A stretch of 64,000 bases of DNA from DATCYX01 sp037444705. GTDB lineage: Bacteria > Chloroflexota > Anaerolineae > Anaerolineales > UBA4823. A model generated the notes under the pieces. It saw only the letters and a list, made by a program, of their open reading frames with translations. It was not told where the DNA came from and searched no databases. Positions 1 to 7,084 of the stretch are shown piece by piece. The DNA lies in contig JBBILY010000001.1 in assembly GCA_037444705.1 (NCBI GenBank), positions 14,546 to 78,545 of the forward strand, read 5' to 3'. Positions within the stretch are counted from its first letter, which is position 1. Each line of letters starts with the position of its first letter. The translations under genes and the position numbers were made by a program.

Positions 1-1
1 T

Positions 2-415
2 GCTATGCCACGCCTCTCACCAGTCGAGGATTTGGTAGCAGGCGGTTTTGGCACGCTCACTGCTCAGCCAGCCGCGGGTCAGAACGTTCAGGGCTATGGC
101 GTTTGGGAAAATGGGCGCTGGCGGGTGATTTTCAGCCGTGATCTCAACTCCCCTGAAGCGGACGATGTGAAATTCTCCCCTGGTCAAGTCTATTCTGTGG
201 CTTTCGCTGCCTGGGATGGGGCTAATGGCGAGCGCAATGGCGAGAAATCCACCTCGCAATGGGTCTCGCTCCAACTGGAGGGGCGGCCTGGAGCTGAGGC
301 GGTGCAGGCCGGCCGCCTCTCCAATCAAGCGATCTTGCTCATTATCGTGGGCGTTTTGGTCTTGCTCATTGCCATTGGCACGGTGATCTATTTCCGCCTA
401 CCAGATGAGGGTTAG
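2..415 (+). CDS. C-terminal part of a membrane-anchored ethylbenzene dehydrogenase-like heme-binding subunit (5' end outside window)
   Basis: The reading frame is open from the left edge, so the start lies outside the window; the ATG at 5 is probably internal. The residues WENGRWRVIFSRDL and the later FAAWDGANGERNGEKS pattern match the C-terminal half of the EB_dh/DMSO-reductase-type heme b binding domain, in which a gamma-like subunit receives or delivers electrons for a molybdenum enzyme or a cytochrome complex. A hydrophobic helix near residues 106-130 followed by a short charged tail would anchor it in the membrane with the domain outside. The next gene starts 3 nt after the stop, so the two are probably translated together. 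The family call is from pattern recognition; the electron partner is unknown. Confidence 0.6.
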   Translation, partial: AMPRLSPVEDLVAGGFGTLTAQPAAGQNVQGYGVWENGRWRVIFSRDLNSPEADDVKFSPGQVYSVAFAAWDGANGERNGEKSTSQWVSLQLEGRPGAEAVQAGRLSNQAILLIIVGVLVLLIAIGTVIYFRLPDEG

Positions 416-418
416 GCG

Positions 419-1393
419 ATGATGGCACGCTTTCCCTTAATGCGCTGGCTGGTCTTCTCAGCCTTAGCCGATTGGCTGGTCACCCGCACTCTGGCGCGCC
501 TGGCTATCTTCATGCCTAAATCATCTGTGCTGTTGCGCTTCTATCAGGGGTTGACCTGGGCAGGCACGTTAGCCTCGACGCTGGCCGCTCTGCTGACTTT
601 GAGCGCGGTGTTATGGCTGGCCTGGCACAGCCGCCGTAGCGGGAGAGGGCTGTTCTCCTTTATTCTGCTTCTAGCCGCGGCGCTCAATCTGGCTTTTTTG
701 ATTGCCTTGCCTAAGGGCTGGGCTCTTTTGGGATTTTATCTGGTGTTGTTTATCTGGTTGATCTGGCAGGCATGGGAGATATGGGTCAATGTTCAGGAGA
801 TGGGCCAACGTTTAGTCTACCTCTTGCCAGGTTTAGCGCTTCTATTGGGCCTCCTCCATCACGTGGATCAGGCTCTGTACGCCGCTTTACATCTGCCTGG
901 CCCAGCGCCCATTTCGGGAGGGCTGTTCAACCTGGGCGAGATTTTGGCCATACTCAGCCCCGTGGGATTGTGGTGGGCGAGCAAACGAACGCCCAGGCGG
1001 ACTGACCTTGCGGTTTACACCTGGGCGCTGCTCCCGGCATTGGCTTTTTCTCTTTTTTACTGGCGTAACCCGTCTATGGCTGGCGTCCTGAGTATCTGGT
1101 CTACCGGGCTGACGCTTTACCTGCCCTGGCCCTTGTATGCGCTCAGCCTATGGCTGGCAGGTGTTATTGTGCTTAAGAACTGGGGCGAAAAGCCTGCCCT
1201 AACCTGGGCGGTGCTTCTACTAGCCGCCGGGGGTTACGCGCCTCAACTCAGCACTCAGGCCTTTTGGGGGCTGATAGGGCTGGGTCTACTGGCTGCTCCG
1301 CCTGGCCTGACGGCCGGCGCTCGGGCTGGCACCGAGGCTGTGGCAGGGGCGCCGCAATGGCTACACTGCCCCTCGTCAGGGGAAAGCATCTGA
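419..1393 (+). CDS. polytopic membrane protein of unknown function
   Basis: This is a 324-residue protein made almost entirely of hydrophobic helices, about nine or ten, with no motif I can name. It starts 3 nt after the stop of the heme-binding subunit and probably shares its transcript, so a role as membrane partner of that redox protein is possible but unproven. The last 25 or so residues (after the final hydrophobic stretch near residue 290) are polar and look unlike the rest. They overlap the convergent zinc-ribbon gene on the other strand by 139 bp, so this tail may be read-through from a lost stop. No heme-ligand pattern is obvious. Confidence 0.6.
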   Translation: MMARFPLMRWLVFSALADWLVTRTLARLAIFMPKSSVLLRFYQGLTWAGTLASTLAALLTLSAVLWLAWHSRRSGRGLFSFILLLAAALNLAFLIALPKGWALLGFYLVLFIWLIWQAWEIWVNVQEMGQRLVYLLPGLALLLGLLHHVDQALYAALHLPGPAPISGGLFNLGEILAILSPVGLWWASKRTPRRTDLAVYTWALLPALAFSLFYWRNPSMAGVLSIWSTGLTLYLPWPLYALSLWLAGVIVLKNWGEKPALTWAVLLLAAGGYAPQLSTQAFWGLIGLGLLAAPPGLTAGARAGTEAVAGAPQWLHCPSSGESI

Positions 1394-1605
1394 CCACAGT
1401 AGGCGCAGGGATAAGACTGCAGGGCGAGGCCGCACTTGGGACACCAGGTGAAGTGCGGCTCGACACCTGCCCCGCATCTGGGGCAGGATAGAGCCGCAGC
1501 ACGCCCTGGCGTCTTCACCTCAGCTGTAGCAGGGCTATCCTCGCCGCGGATTTCAGGCATAATCCAGCGTGGCAGATTCCCGCAACACATGGCGATATGC
1601 CTCAC
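1255..1605 (-). CDS. double zinc-ribbon protein
   Basis: The 116-residue product contains four CxxC knuckles forming two zinc ribbons (CPRCG ... CPKCG and CAYCG ... CSHCG, roughly residues 41-82), followed by an Ala/Pro-rich tail. Such double zinc ribbons are common small modules in Chloroflexota, usually of unknown function. The start overlaps the stop of the upstream membrane/zinc-ribbon gene by 4 nt (ATGA type), so the two form an operon. The first residues before the ribbons are not conserved-looking; internal ATG codons (residues 6 and 16) are alternative starts. Its 3' end overlaps the convergent membrane-protein gene by 139 bp. Confidence 0.65.
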   Translation of the reverse strand: MRHIAMCCGNLPRWIMPEIRGEDSPATAEVKTPGRAAALSCPRCGAGVEPHFTWCPKCGLALQSYPCAYCGQMLSPDEGQCSHCGAPATASVPARAPAVRPGGAASRPSPISPQKA

Positions 1606-1979
1606 TTAAGGGATGTGCCACAATAGGGGCAGGTGTTCCAATCGGCCTGGGCAGGTTTGCCGCAATTCGGGCAGGTGCGGCTGGCGGAGATGATCGTTTG
1701 CGCTTCTGATTTGCTGGAGCGGGTCAGATATGCGATCAGACTAACGATGCCCAACACCACTAGCACGATCACCCCAATTGGAATGGCCAGCATAAACAGG
1801 CCCCATAAGAAGCCCATGGGGAAGAAATAGCCGTAGTTGCCCATCATCCCGCGGCCACCCATCATGCCTCCCCAACCCGAATATCCGCCCCAACCCCCAA
1901 AGAGGCCCAGGGCTGGGATCGCCAATAGAATCACCACAAGCAACACAATGGCCACGATCCATCCTAGATTTGATTTCAT
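1602..1979 (-). CDS. two-helix membrane protein with Gly/Met-rich loop and C-terminal zinc ribbon
   Basis: The product has a first transmembrane helix, a Gly/Trp/Met-rich loop (GGMMGGRGMMGNYG), a second hydrophobic region of one or two helices and a cytosolic zinc ribbon near the C-terminus (CPNCG ... CPYCG). I chose the second ATG because the Shine-Dalgarno GGAGGT lies on top of the first ATG (1994) and about 7 nt before this one. The Met-rich loop facing outside could bind copper, which would suit the adjacent CuA/cytochrome genes, but this is inference. It is translationally coupled to the double zinc-ribbon gene downstream. Confidence 0.7.
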   Translation of the reverse strand: MKSNLGWIVAIVLLVVILLAIPALGLFGGWGGYSGWGGMMGGRGMMGNYGYFFPMGFLWGLFMLAIPIGVIVLVVLGIVSLIAYLTRSSKSEAQTIISASRTCPNCGKPAQADWNTCPYCGTSLK

Positions 1980-2165
1980 TCCAGATACCTCCATATCTTT
2001 CTTATCTCATTCGTACGGAAAACGGGAGTTTACACACAAATACCGCCTTTGTCCGTACTGATTGGCATACAATCTGTGGTTATTTACACCTTAACCATAC
2101 CATTCCTTTATGAAGAAATTGTGAAGGCGAGATTTAGATTTAACGAAGATGCAACTGGATAGGCC

Positions 2166-2681
2166 TCAGGGCAGGGTTTTCAGGAATTCGAACAGGTCTG
2201 CCAGGTCCTGGTCACTCATCTGCCAGCGGGGCATCTCGTAACTGAGGGCTTCTCCATCGGGATGTTTGCCCTCCACAACCGCTGATTTAAACATCTCCAG
2301 AGTGTAACCTTCATCAGGGTGAGTTTCCATGTCGCCGCTGTGTTCTTCGCTCTCGCTGCTCAGGGCGCTGATACGGATGTCGGGGGCATCCATCCAGGTC
2401 ATGTGCATCACATGCGGCCCACCGCGCCCATCGGCTCCATGGCAGGAGGCGCAGGTTAACCAGGGTTGCATCATCATGCCGCGAAATGGTCCGCCGCGAT
2501 AACGGATAATTTCCCCTTGCTCGTTGGTGGCGGTGAAGTAGATGCGCTCTCCATTCGAGGCGTATTCTTGATTCCCCCAGGGGGCGATCAGCGCCGGCGC
2601 AGGTCTCCAACGCCCTATTCTAGATAACCCACAACCAGCGAGAAACAGGCTTAGTACAAATACCAATCCCAGGCGTTTCAT
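2166..2681 (-). CDS. lipoprotein mono-heme cytochrome c
   Basis: The 171-residue protein begins with a lipoprotein signal (MKRLGLVFVLSLFLAGC, lipidated Cys17), so it should sit on the outer face of the membrane. A single heme c site CASCH lies at residues 77-81, and a Met in the EMPRW motif near the C-terminus is the likely distal ligand. The region between is Met/His-rich. The chosen start has GGAG 6 nt upstream; an upstream in-frame extension to 2780 lacks a signal peptide and was not used. It is transcribed away from the PCYCGC/CuA genes across a shared regulatory region and probably carries electrons for the same chain. Confidence 0.85.
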   Translation of the reverse strand: MKRLGLVFVLSLFLAGCGLSRIGRWRPAPALIAPWGNQEYASNGERIYFTATNEQGEIIRYRGGPFRGMMMQPWLTCASCHGADGRGGPHVMHMTWMDAPDIRISALSSESEEHSGDMETHPDEGYTLEMFKSAVVEGKHPDGEALSYEMPRWQMSDQDLADLFEFLKTLP

Positions 2682-2875
2682 TTTGTCTCCTTGTTGAAAA
2701 ATACGTTTAGCGTTGAACAGGTGTTTTAGAGGCTGGGCCATAAATTGGGATCCTATGGAATCCGCCTCATCTGCATCCAACCATGCGAACGGGCTGATCT
2801 CAGGTGATTGTTATACCTGCAAGATAAACGTACACCCAAAGTCCACCCTTGTCATCCGCCACTTCATCGGCTTCA

Positions 2876-2895
2876 TATAGGCAAAATTGCCTATA
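2876..2895. promoter_or_regulatory. 20-bp perfect palindrome, candidate operator between divergent redox genes
   Basis: TATAGGCAAAATTGCCTATA is a dyad of two 9-bp arms around AA, in the 290-bp region between the cytochrome c gene (minus strand) and the PCYCGC gene (plus strand). It lies about 45 bp upstream of a TATAAT element that serves the plus-strand genes, a position suited to a dimeric activator or a shared repressor. The regulator is unknown. Confidence 0.5.
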
Positions 2896-2939
2896 AGCGC
2901 GCCCGGAAGAATGCGCTATCCGTCACAAAACACCTCACT

Positions 2940-2945
2940 TATAAT
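2940..2945 (+). promoter_or_regulatory. -10 element TATAAT for the PCYCGC/CuA operon
   Basis: A perfect TATAAT lies 27 nt before the ATG of the PCYCGC lipoprotein gene. No good -35 hexamer is seen 16-18 bp upstream, which fits an activator-dependent promoter using the palindrome at 2876-2895. Confidence 0.45.
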
Positions 2946-2971
2946 GGACCGAGAGAGGAGAACCGAGCATC

Positions 2972-3418
2972 ATGTTAAAATCCATCCCACGTTACCTGAG
3001 CCTGCTGTTGGTCACTCTAGGGATTCTGGCGGCAGGCTGCAGCAAAGTTTCTGCTACAGAGACAAGCCACCGTTATCAAATGGCTTCTCTGGAGCGGATG
3101 CCCTCTGATGTGCGTCAGGCACCGCTATCTGTGCAGCAGGCTTATCAGTTTGCCTTCGCCAACCCCGAAGTCTTACAAGGTATTCCCTGTTATTGTGGGT
3201 GTGGGGCCATGGGACACACCTCGAATTATGCCTGCTATGTGTCCGGTGTAGATGCGCAGGGGCAGATTACCTATGACCCTCACGCTTTGGGTTGCTCCAT
3301 TTGTGTGGACATCGCTCAGGATGCCATGCGCCTCCTGGATCAGGGTAAGAGTGTATCCGAGATCAAGGCTTATGTAGATCAGACCTATTCCAAATATGGC
3401 CCCTCCAACATGCCCTAA
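2972..3418 (+). CDS. PCYCGC-motif lipoprotein
   Basis: The 148-residue product has a lipoprotein signal peptide ending in LAAGC (Cys23) and the hallmark PCYCGCG at residues 72-78, followed by further cysteines at 88, 108 and 111 (CSICVDIA). The PCYCGC family is defined by this motif; its function is not established, but the cysteine cluster exposed outside the membrane suggests metal binding or thiol redox chemistry. GAGGAG precedes the ATG. It is the first gene of a plus-strand run that continues with a CuA protein, a polyferredoxin, a CuA-cytochrome c and a probable selenoprotein, so a role in copper delivery or cofactor assembly for that chain is a reasonable inference. Confidence 0.85.
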   Translation: MLKSIPRYLSLLLVTLGILAAGCSKVSATETSHRYQMASLERMPSDVRQAPLSVQQAYQFAFANPEVLQGIPCYCGCGAMGHTSNYACYVSGVDAQGQITYDPHALGCSICVDIAQDAMRLLDQGKSVSEIKAYVDQTYSKYGPSNMP

Positions 3419-3463
3419 ACAGGATGAGCAAGATGGGGCTTGAGGCCAGCATCGGGGTGATTC

Positions 3464-3937
3464 ATGGCTAAACCGATAGCCTCCTGGCTGTGGTTCATCT
3501 GCCTGGGGGTGGCTTTGTTCTTTCTGGTAGCACCCCTGCCCGCTGGGGCTGCCAGCCCCCAAGAGCGCTATGTTCGGGTGGAAGCCAGCAGTTTCCAATA
3601 TGCGCCTGCCGTGATACGGGTAAACCCGGGGGATCGCTTGACCCTGGAATTGTTTTCTTCCGATGTGATGCACGGCCTCTACATCGATGGTTATGGGATA
3701 AACCTGGCAGCGGAGCCGGGCCAGAGCGTTCGGGTGACGTTTACTGCTGACCGTGCGGGTGTTTTCCGCTTGCGCTGTTCGGTGACGTGCGGAGCCTTAC
3801 ATCCCTTCATGTTGGGAAAACTGGTGGTGGGTGGCAACGCCTTGATATGGCGTGCAGTTGGCTTGTCTTTGCTGGCGGGGTTGGTTGTTTTCTACCAATC
3901 TCGCCCGCCCCATCTCTTTCGAGCACCACCTGCCTGA
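3464..3937 (+). CDS. membrane-anchored CuA-type cupredoxin
   Basis: After a signal/anchor helix (residues 9-29) comes a cupredoxin domain with a complete binuclear CuA ligand set: His70, then Cys105, Cys109, His113 and Met116 in C-x3-C-x3-H-x2-M spacing. This is the electron-entry site of cytochrome oxidase subunit II and of nitrous oxide reductase. Unlike oxidase subunit II, there is no N-terminal two-helix hairpin; instead a C-terminal helix (about residues 127-146) follows the domain. The protein is short (157 residues) and lies 45 nt after the PCYCGC gene and 15 nt before the polyferredoxin gene. It probably shuttles electrons outside the membrane; the terminal acceptor is not in the window. 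Confidence 0.8.
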   Translation: MAKPIASWLWFICLGVALFFLVAPLPAGAASPQERYVRVEASSFQYAPAVIRVNPGDRLTLELFSSDVMHGLYIDGYGINLAAEPGQSVRVTFTADRAGVFRLRCSVTCGALHPFMLGKLVVGGNALIWRAVGLSLLAGLVVFYQSRPPHLFRAPPA

Positions 3938-3952
3938 ACGGACTGACTGCCC

Positions 3953-5314
3953 ATGTCCTACGACCTGACTCGTTTCTCTCTGGTAAAGACCTTGCTACGC
4001 AGCCGTTGGCCGCAATTTCTGCTCACCCTTTTCGCCCTGAGCGGTTTTCTACTCATTATCCTGGCTGGTTGGCTGGGCACCCCGGTAGGAAATCGCAATG
4101 CTGCCATCGTGCTGGTATGGATTGTGTGGTGGGCAGCCCTGATGCTGGCGATTGTGCCGTTTCTGGGGCGAGGTTGGTGCGCGATTTGCCCTCTGCCTGT
4201 GGCGGGCGAGTGGTTACAACGGGGAGCCCTGCTGGCGCCACAGGGGAAAGGCTTGGGGGCGGGCCGGCGCTGGCCACGGCGATTGCGTAATATCTGGTTA
4301 CAAAATGCGGCTTTCGTAGCGTTGGCCTTATTCAGTGGGGTCATTCTGACCCAACCCCGCCTCACCTCAGCCGTTTTGCTCTTGTTGCTGCTGCTGGCGA
4401 TTGGGGCTAGCCTGGTCTTCGAGCGGCGCGCCTTCTGCCGTTACCTTTGCCCGGTGGGCGGCTTTATTGGCCTGTATGCCCAGTTAGCCCCTCTACAACT
4501 GCGGGTAAAGGACACCGCCGTGTGCGCCTCCCATAACCAAAAGACCTGTTATACAGGCAGCGCCGAAGGCTATGGTTGTCCCTGGGATGTGTTTCCCGGG
4601 GGGCTGATGAAAAATACTTCTTGTGGCTTATGCATGGAGTGTCTGCGCGTCTGCCCCTACGATAACATTGCCCTGCAACTACGCCCCTTTGGCCATGACT
4701 TGAGCCATATAAGCGGGCGAAAACTGGATGAGGCTTACAAGGCCTTCATTATGCTGGGCTCAGCATTGCTGTATGCGGCGGTCTACCTTGGCCCATGGGG
4801 AAACCTCAAGCGGACTGCCTATTCAATTGGCAGCCTGTCCTGGCTGGGCTATGGGCTGGCTTTCCTGGGGCTGGCCTTGGGGATTTTGCCAGGGCTGTTC
4901 TGGCTGGCAGTGCAGGCTGGGCGTTGGTTGTCGCGAAACCCAATGCCCATTCGTAAGGCCTTCGTTCACTTGAGTTATGCCTTGCTGCCACTGGGCCTAT
5001 GTGCCTGGGTGGCGTTTAGTCTCTCTTTCGTCATGGCCAATTTCTCATACCTGTGGCCGGTGTTATCCGATCCACTGGGCTGGGGTTGGAATCTATTTGG
5101 CAGCGCTGATTTCCCTTGGAAGCCCTATCTAGGCGGGCTTGTGCCCTCACTTCAACAAGTAGTCCTGCTCCTGGGTTTTTTCTGGTCGGGACGCACAGCG
5201 CATCAAATTGCGGCTGAGACCTTGTCCCAGCCTCGAGCGGGGTTGCAGGCAGCCCCACTGATGGCATTTTTTCTGATGGTGACCTTGATCCTATTCGGGT
5301 TGTTGATTTGGTGA
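3953..5314 (+). CDS. NosR/NapH-like polytopic membrane [4Fe-4S] protein
   Basis: The 453-residue product has several transmembrane helices with cysteine motifs on the cytoplasmic side: WCAICP near residue 76, FCRYLCPVG near residue 163, and a ferredoxin-type CGLCMECLRVCPYDN near residues 224-238. This is the layout of NapH, NosR and CcoG-type proteins, which move electrons across or within the membrane to periplasmic reductases or act in cofactor assembly. The C-terminal half is a further set of helices without obvious ligands. Position between two CuA proteins supports a role in electron flow to a copper or molybdenum enzyme. It is not full NosR, since no flavin-binding N-terminal domain is present. 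Confidence 0.75.
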   Translation: MSYDLTRFSLVKTLLRSRWPQFLLTLFALSGFLLIILAGWLGTPVGNRNAAIVLVWIVWWAALMLAIVPFLGRGWCAICPLPVAGEWLQRGALLAPQGKGLGAGRRWPRRLRNIWLQNAAFVALALFSGVILTQPRLTSAVLLLLLLLAIGASLVFERRAFCRYLCPVGGFIGLYAQLAPLQLRVKDTAVCASHNQKTCYTGSAEGYGCPWDVFPGGLMKNTSCGLCMECLRVCPYDNIALQLRPFGHDLSHISGRKLDEAYKAFIMLGSALLYAAVYLGPWGNLKRTAYSIGSLSWLGYGLAFLGLALGILPGLFWLAVQAGRWLSRNPMPIRKAFVHLSYALLPLGLCAWVAFSLSFVMANFSYLWPVLSDPLGWGWNLFGSADFPWKPYLGGLVPSLQQVVLLLGFFWSGRTAHQIAAETLSQPRAGLQAAPLMAFFLMVTLILFGLLIW

Positions 5315-5348
5315 GAAGCGAGCGTAGGACGGTTGGAGAGGTTGTCGA

Positions 5349-6371
5349 ATGTTGAGGTATAAAAAGGCTGAAATGGTTGCCCGTCTGCTCGCCTTGGGGT
5401 TGATCGGTGGTTTGTTGTTGGTGTTGGGGCTGATGCGTTGGGGTCAGAGGGCTTCGGCGGTGGAGGTGCGGGCGCGCATGCCCGAACGGGGCGGCTGGTC
5501 GCCAGAAACTATCAGCGTCGCTGTGGGACAACCCTTGCGCCTACGCCTGGTCTCGGAGGATGTGGTGCATGGTTTCGCCGTTGGCCAGAGGGATTGGCCG
5601 GCGGTGGATCTCTATCCTGGCAAAGTGGTAGAGATTAGCCTCACCTTTGATCGGCCGGGTACCTATACCTATTACTGTACTCGCTGGTGCGGGCCCAACC
5701 ATTGGCGGATGCGCGGCACCATTGTGGTTGAAGGTCAGGCTCAGGAAGAGGTTCCTCCCCAGCCGCCATTGTACGTTCAACTGGGGCTGGATATAGATGC
5801 CCCCCATCGGGCGCGCCAGGCGCCCTCGCGCTCGCCCTCGGCGCAAGGCGGCGCCAACCTGAACATCTTGTTGCCTGCGGCATATCTTGACCCCAATTAT
5901 TATTACAGTCACACGCCTGAAGAAGTGTGGGAAGATCTACGCCGCTGCCGCAGTTGGGAGGGGATGTGCCCCACCCAGGCGCTATCCGACGAAGATCTTT
6001 GGGACCTGGTGGCGCTGATCTGGCAGGTCAACCTGTCTTCTCAGCAAATACAACTGGGAAAAGAACTCTATGCCGCCAATTGCGCTGCCTGCCATGGTGA
6101 AACGGGAAAAGGCGATGGCGTCTATGCCGCCTCTGTTGAGAACCTGGGTGCCAATGCCGAGCCTGGGCATCCCAATCAGCCCACCGATTTCACCGACCGC
6201 GCAGGTATGTTCTCTGCCAGCCCTGCCCACTTGCAGGGTAAGATCCTGCGTGGTGGGATGGGCACAGGCATGCCCTATTGGGGGCCGATTTTCACTGAAG
6301 ACCAAACCTGGGCCCTGGTGGCCTATTTATGGACCTTCACCTTTGATTTCAATCTGGAGATGCAACCATGA
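5349..6371 (+). CDS. CuA cupredoxin fused to cytochrome c
   Basis: An N-terminal anchor helix (residues 10-29) is followed by a cupredoxin domain with the CuA ligands His74, Cys110, Cys114, His118 and Met121. After a linker rich in Pro, Ser and Ala comes a class I cytochrome c domain with the heme site CAACH at residues 245-249 and a probable Met ligand in GMGTGMPYWGP. The arrangement resembles oxidase subunit II with a C-terminal cytochrome c, but with one membrane helix instead of two and no neighbouring subunit I. The gene overlaps the start of the DUF1573-like selenoprotein by 4 nt, so both are made together. It is likely an electron carrier between the membrane pool and an outside acceptor. 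Confidence 0.85.
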   Translation: MLRYKKAEMVARLLALGLIGGLLLVLGLMRWGQRASAVEVRARMPERGGWSPETISVAVGQPLRLRLVSEDVVHGFAVGQRDWPAVDLYPGKVVEISLTFDRPGTYTYYCTRWCGPNHWRMRGTIVVEGQAQEEVPPQPPLYVQLGLDIDAPHRARQAPSRSPSAQGGANLNILLPAAYLDPNYYYSHTPEEVWEDLRRCRSWEGMCPTQALSDEDLWDLVALIWQVNLSSQQIQLGKELYAANCAACHGETGKGDGVYAASVENLGANAEPGHPNQPTDFTDRAGMFSASPAHLQGKILRGGMGTGMPYWGPIFTEDQTWALVAYLWTFTFDFNLEMQP

Positions 6372-6856
6372 AAAAGAAAACCCAAAAAGCACGGAAGAGA
6401 GTTAATCGGCATTCTACCCAATGGCCCTTGTTATTGGCTCTGGGTGGGGTGGCTTTGATTTTGCTGGCTCTAGCAGCCCTGAAGGCCACCTCATCACCCA
6501 AAGTGCCCATAGAAGTCAGCGGCGCGCCGCGTTTAAAGGTCGACAAAGAGAAAGTGGACCTGGGCAATGTGCGCCTGGGACAGTGGGTGAAGGTTTCTTT
6601 TGAGTTGAGCAATGTGGGCGATCAGCCCTTACGCTTTAGCGAGAAGCCCTACATCGAAGTTGCGGCGGGGTGTTGACCTCCCATCCCCACCATCGGTTCG
6701 ATGGTGATCAAACCCGGTCAGAGCACCACCCTTTCGATGGAGTTCATGATGCATGGCGACATGGGCGGTTTGCACGATTTTCGCCTCCATTTGCCCAGTA
6801 ACGATCCGCAGCAGCCTGATCGAGTGCTCCAGGTATTGTCCAATTGGGTGCCTTGA
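6368..6856 (+). CDS. DUF1573-like membrane-anchored protein with in-frame UGA (probable selenoprotein, Cys102-Sec103)
   Basis: Read through the TGA at 6674-6676, the frame encodes 162 residues: a lysine/arginine-rich start, one membrane helix (about 19-40) and an Ig-like beta domain of DUF1573 type. The UGA follows a cysteine (AAGC-U-PPIPTIG), the place where I recall relatives carrying a Cys-Cys pair. Coding character continues afterwards (MVIKPGQSTTL, then MMHGDMGGLHDFRLHLPSND) to a stop at 6854-6856. A strong SECIS-like hairpin sits at 6688-6706. The start overlaps the CuA-cytochrome c stop by 4 nt. A Cys-Sec pair on an outside-facing Ig-like domain could bind copper or do thiol-selenol redox for the CuA proteins. 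Without Sec insertion the product would end at 102 residues and lose half its domain. Confidence 0.8.
6688..6706 (+). promoter_or_regulatory. bacterial SECIS-like stem-loop
   Basis: CACCATCG-GTT-CGATGGTG forms a perfect 8-bp stem with a 3-nt loop beginning with G. The loop starts 19 nt after the in-frame UGA. Known bacterial SECIS elements have a short loop with G in its first two positions about 16-37 nt after the UGA, so this one fits well. Confidence 0.75.
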
Positions 6857-7084
6857 TAGGCAGAGATTCAAGCGGAGGCGTTGTACCGCGAGGTCGTTTC
6901 TTCGTTTTTAAATCAGGCACCAATACAATTTGCGATATACTTTATAAGAAATGGTTTTATATAAAGATGTCACGGCTGGCGAAACGAGCAATCCTATCCT
7001 TTGGGATGGGGTTGATTCGTCGCTTTTCAGGCTGCTTGCAGTGCCATTTCAGGGTCCATCTAGCAGAGCACAATAGGGTAACTT

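Noticed and set aside
3464..6371. Standard cytochrome c oxidase operon
   Set aside because: There is no subunit I, III or heme A synthase, and the CuA proteins lack the two-helix subunit II anchor.
6674..6676. TGA in the DUF1573-like gene as a true stop or pseudogene mutation
   Set aside because: Coding continues in frame with family-like residues, and a well-placed SECIS-like hairpin follows; a second UGA-read gene (selD) is in the same window.
3464..6856. Nitrous oxide reductase operon
   Set aside because: NosR/NapH-like and CuA proteins are present but nosZ, nosD, nosF, nosY and nosL are not visible; it remains possible only if the cluster extends beyond the left edge.
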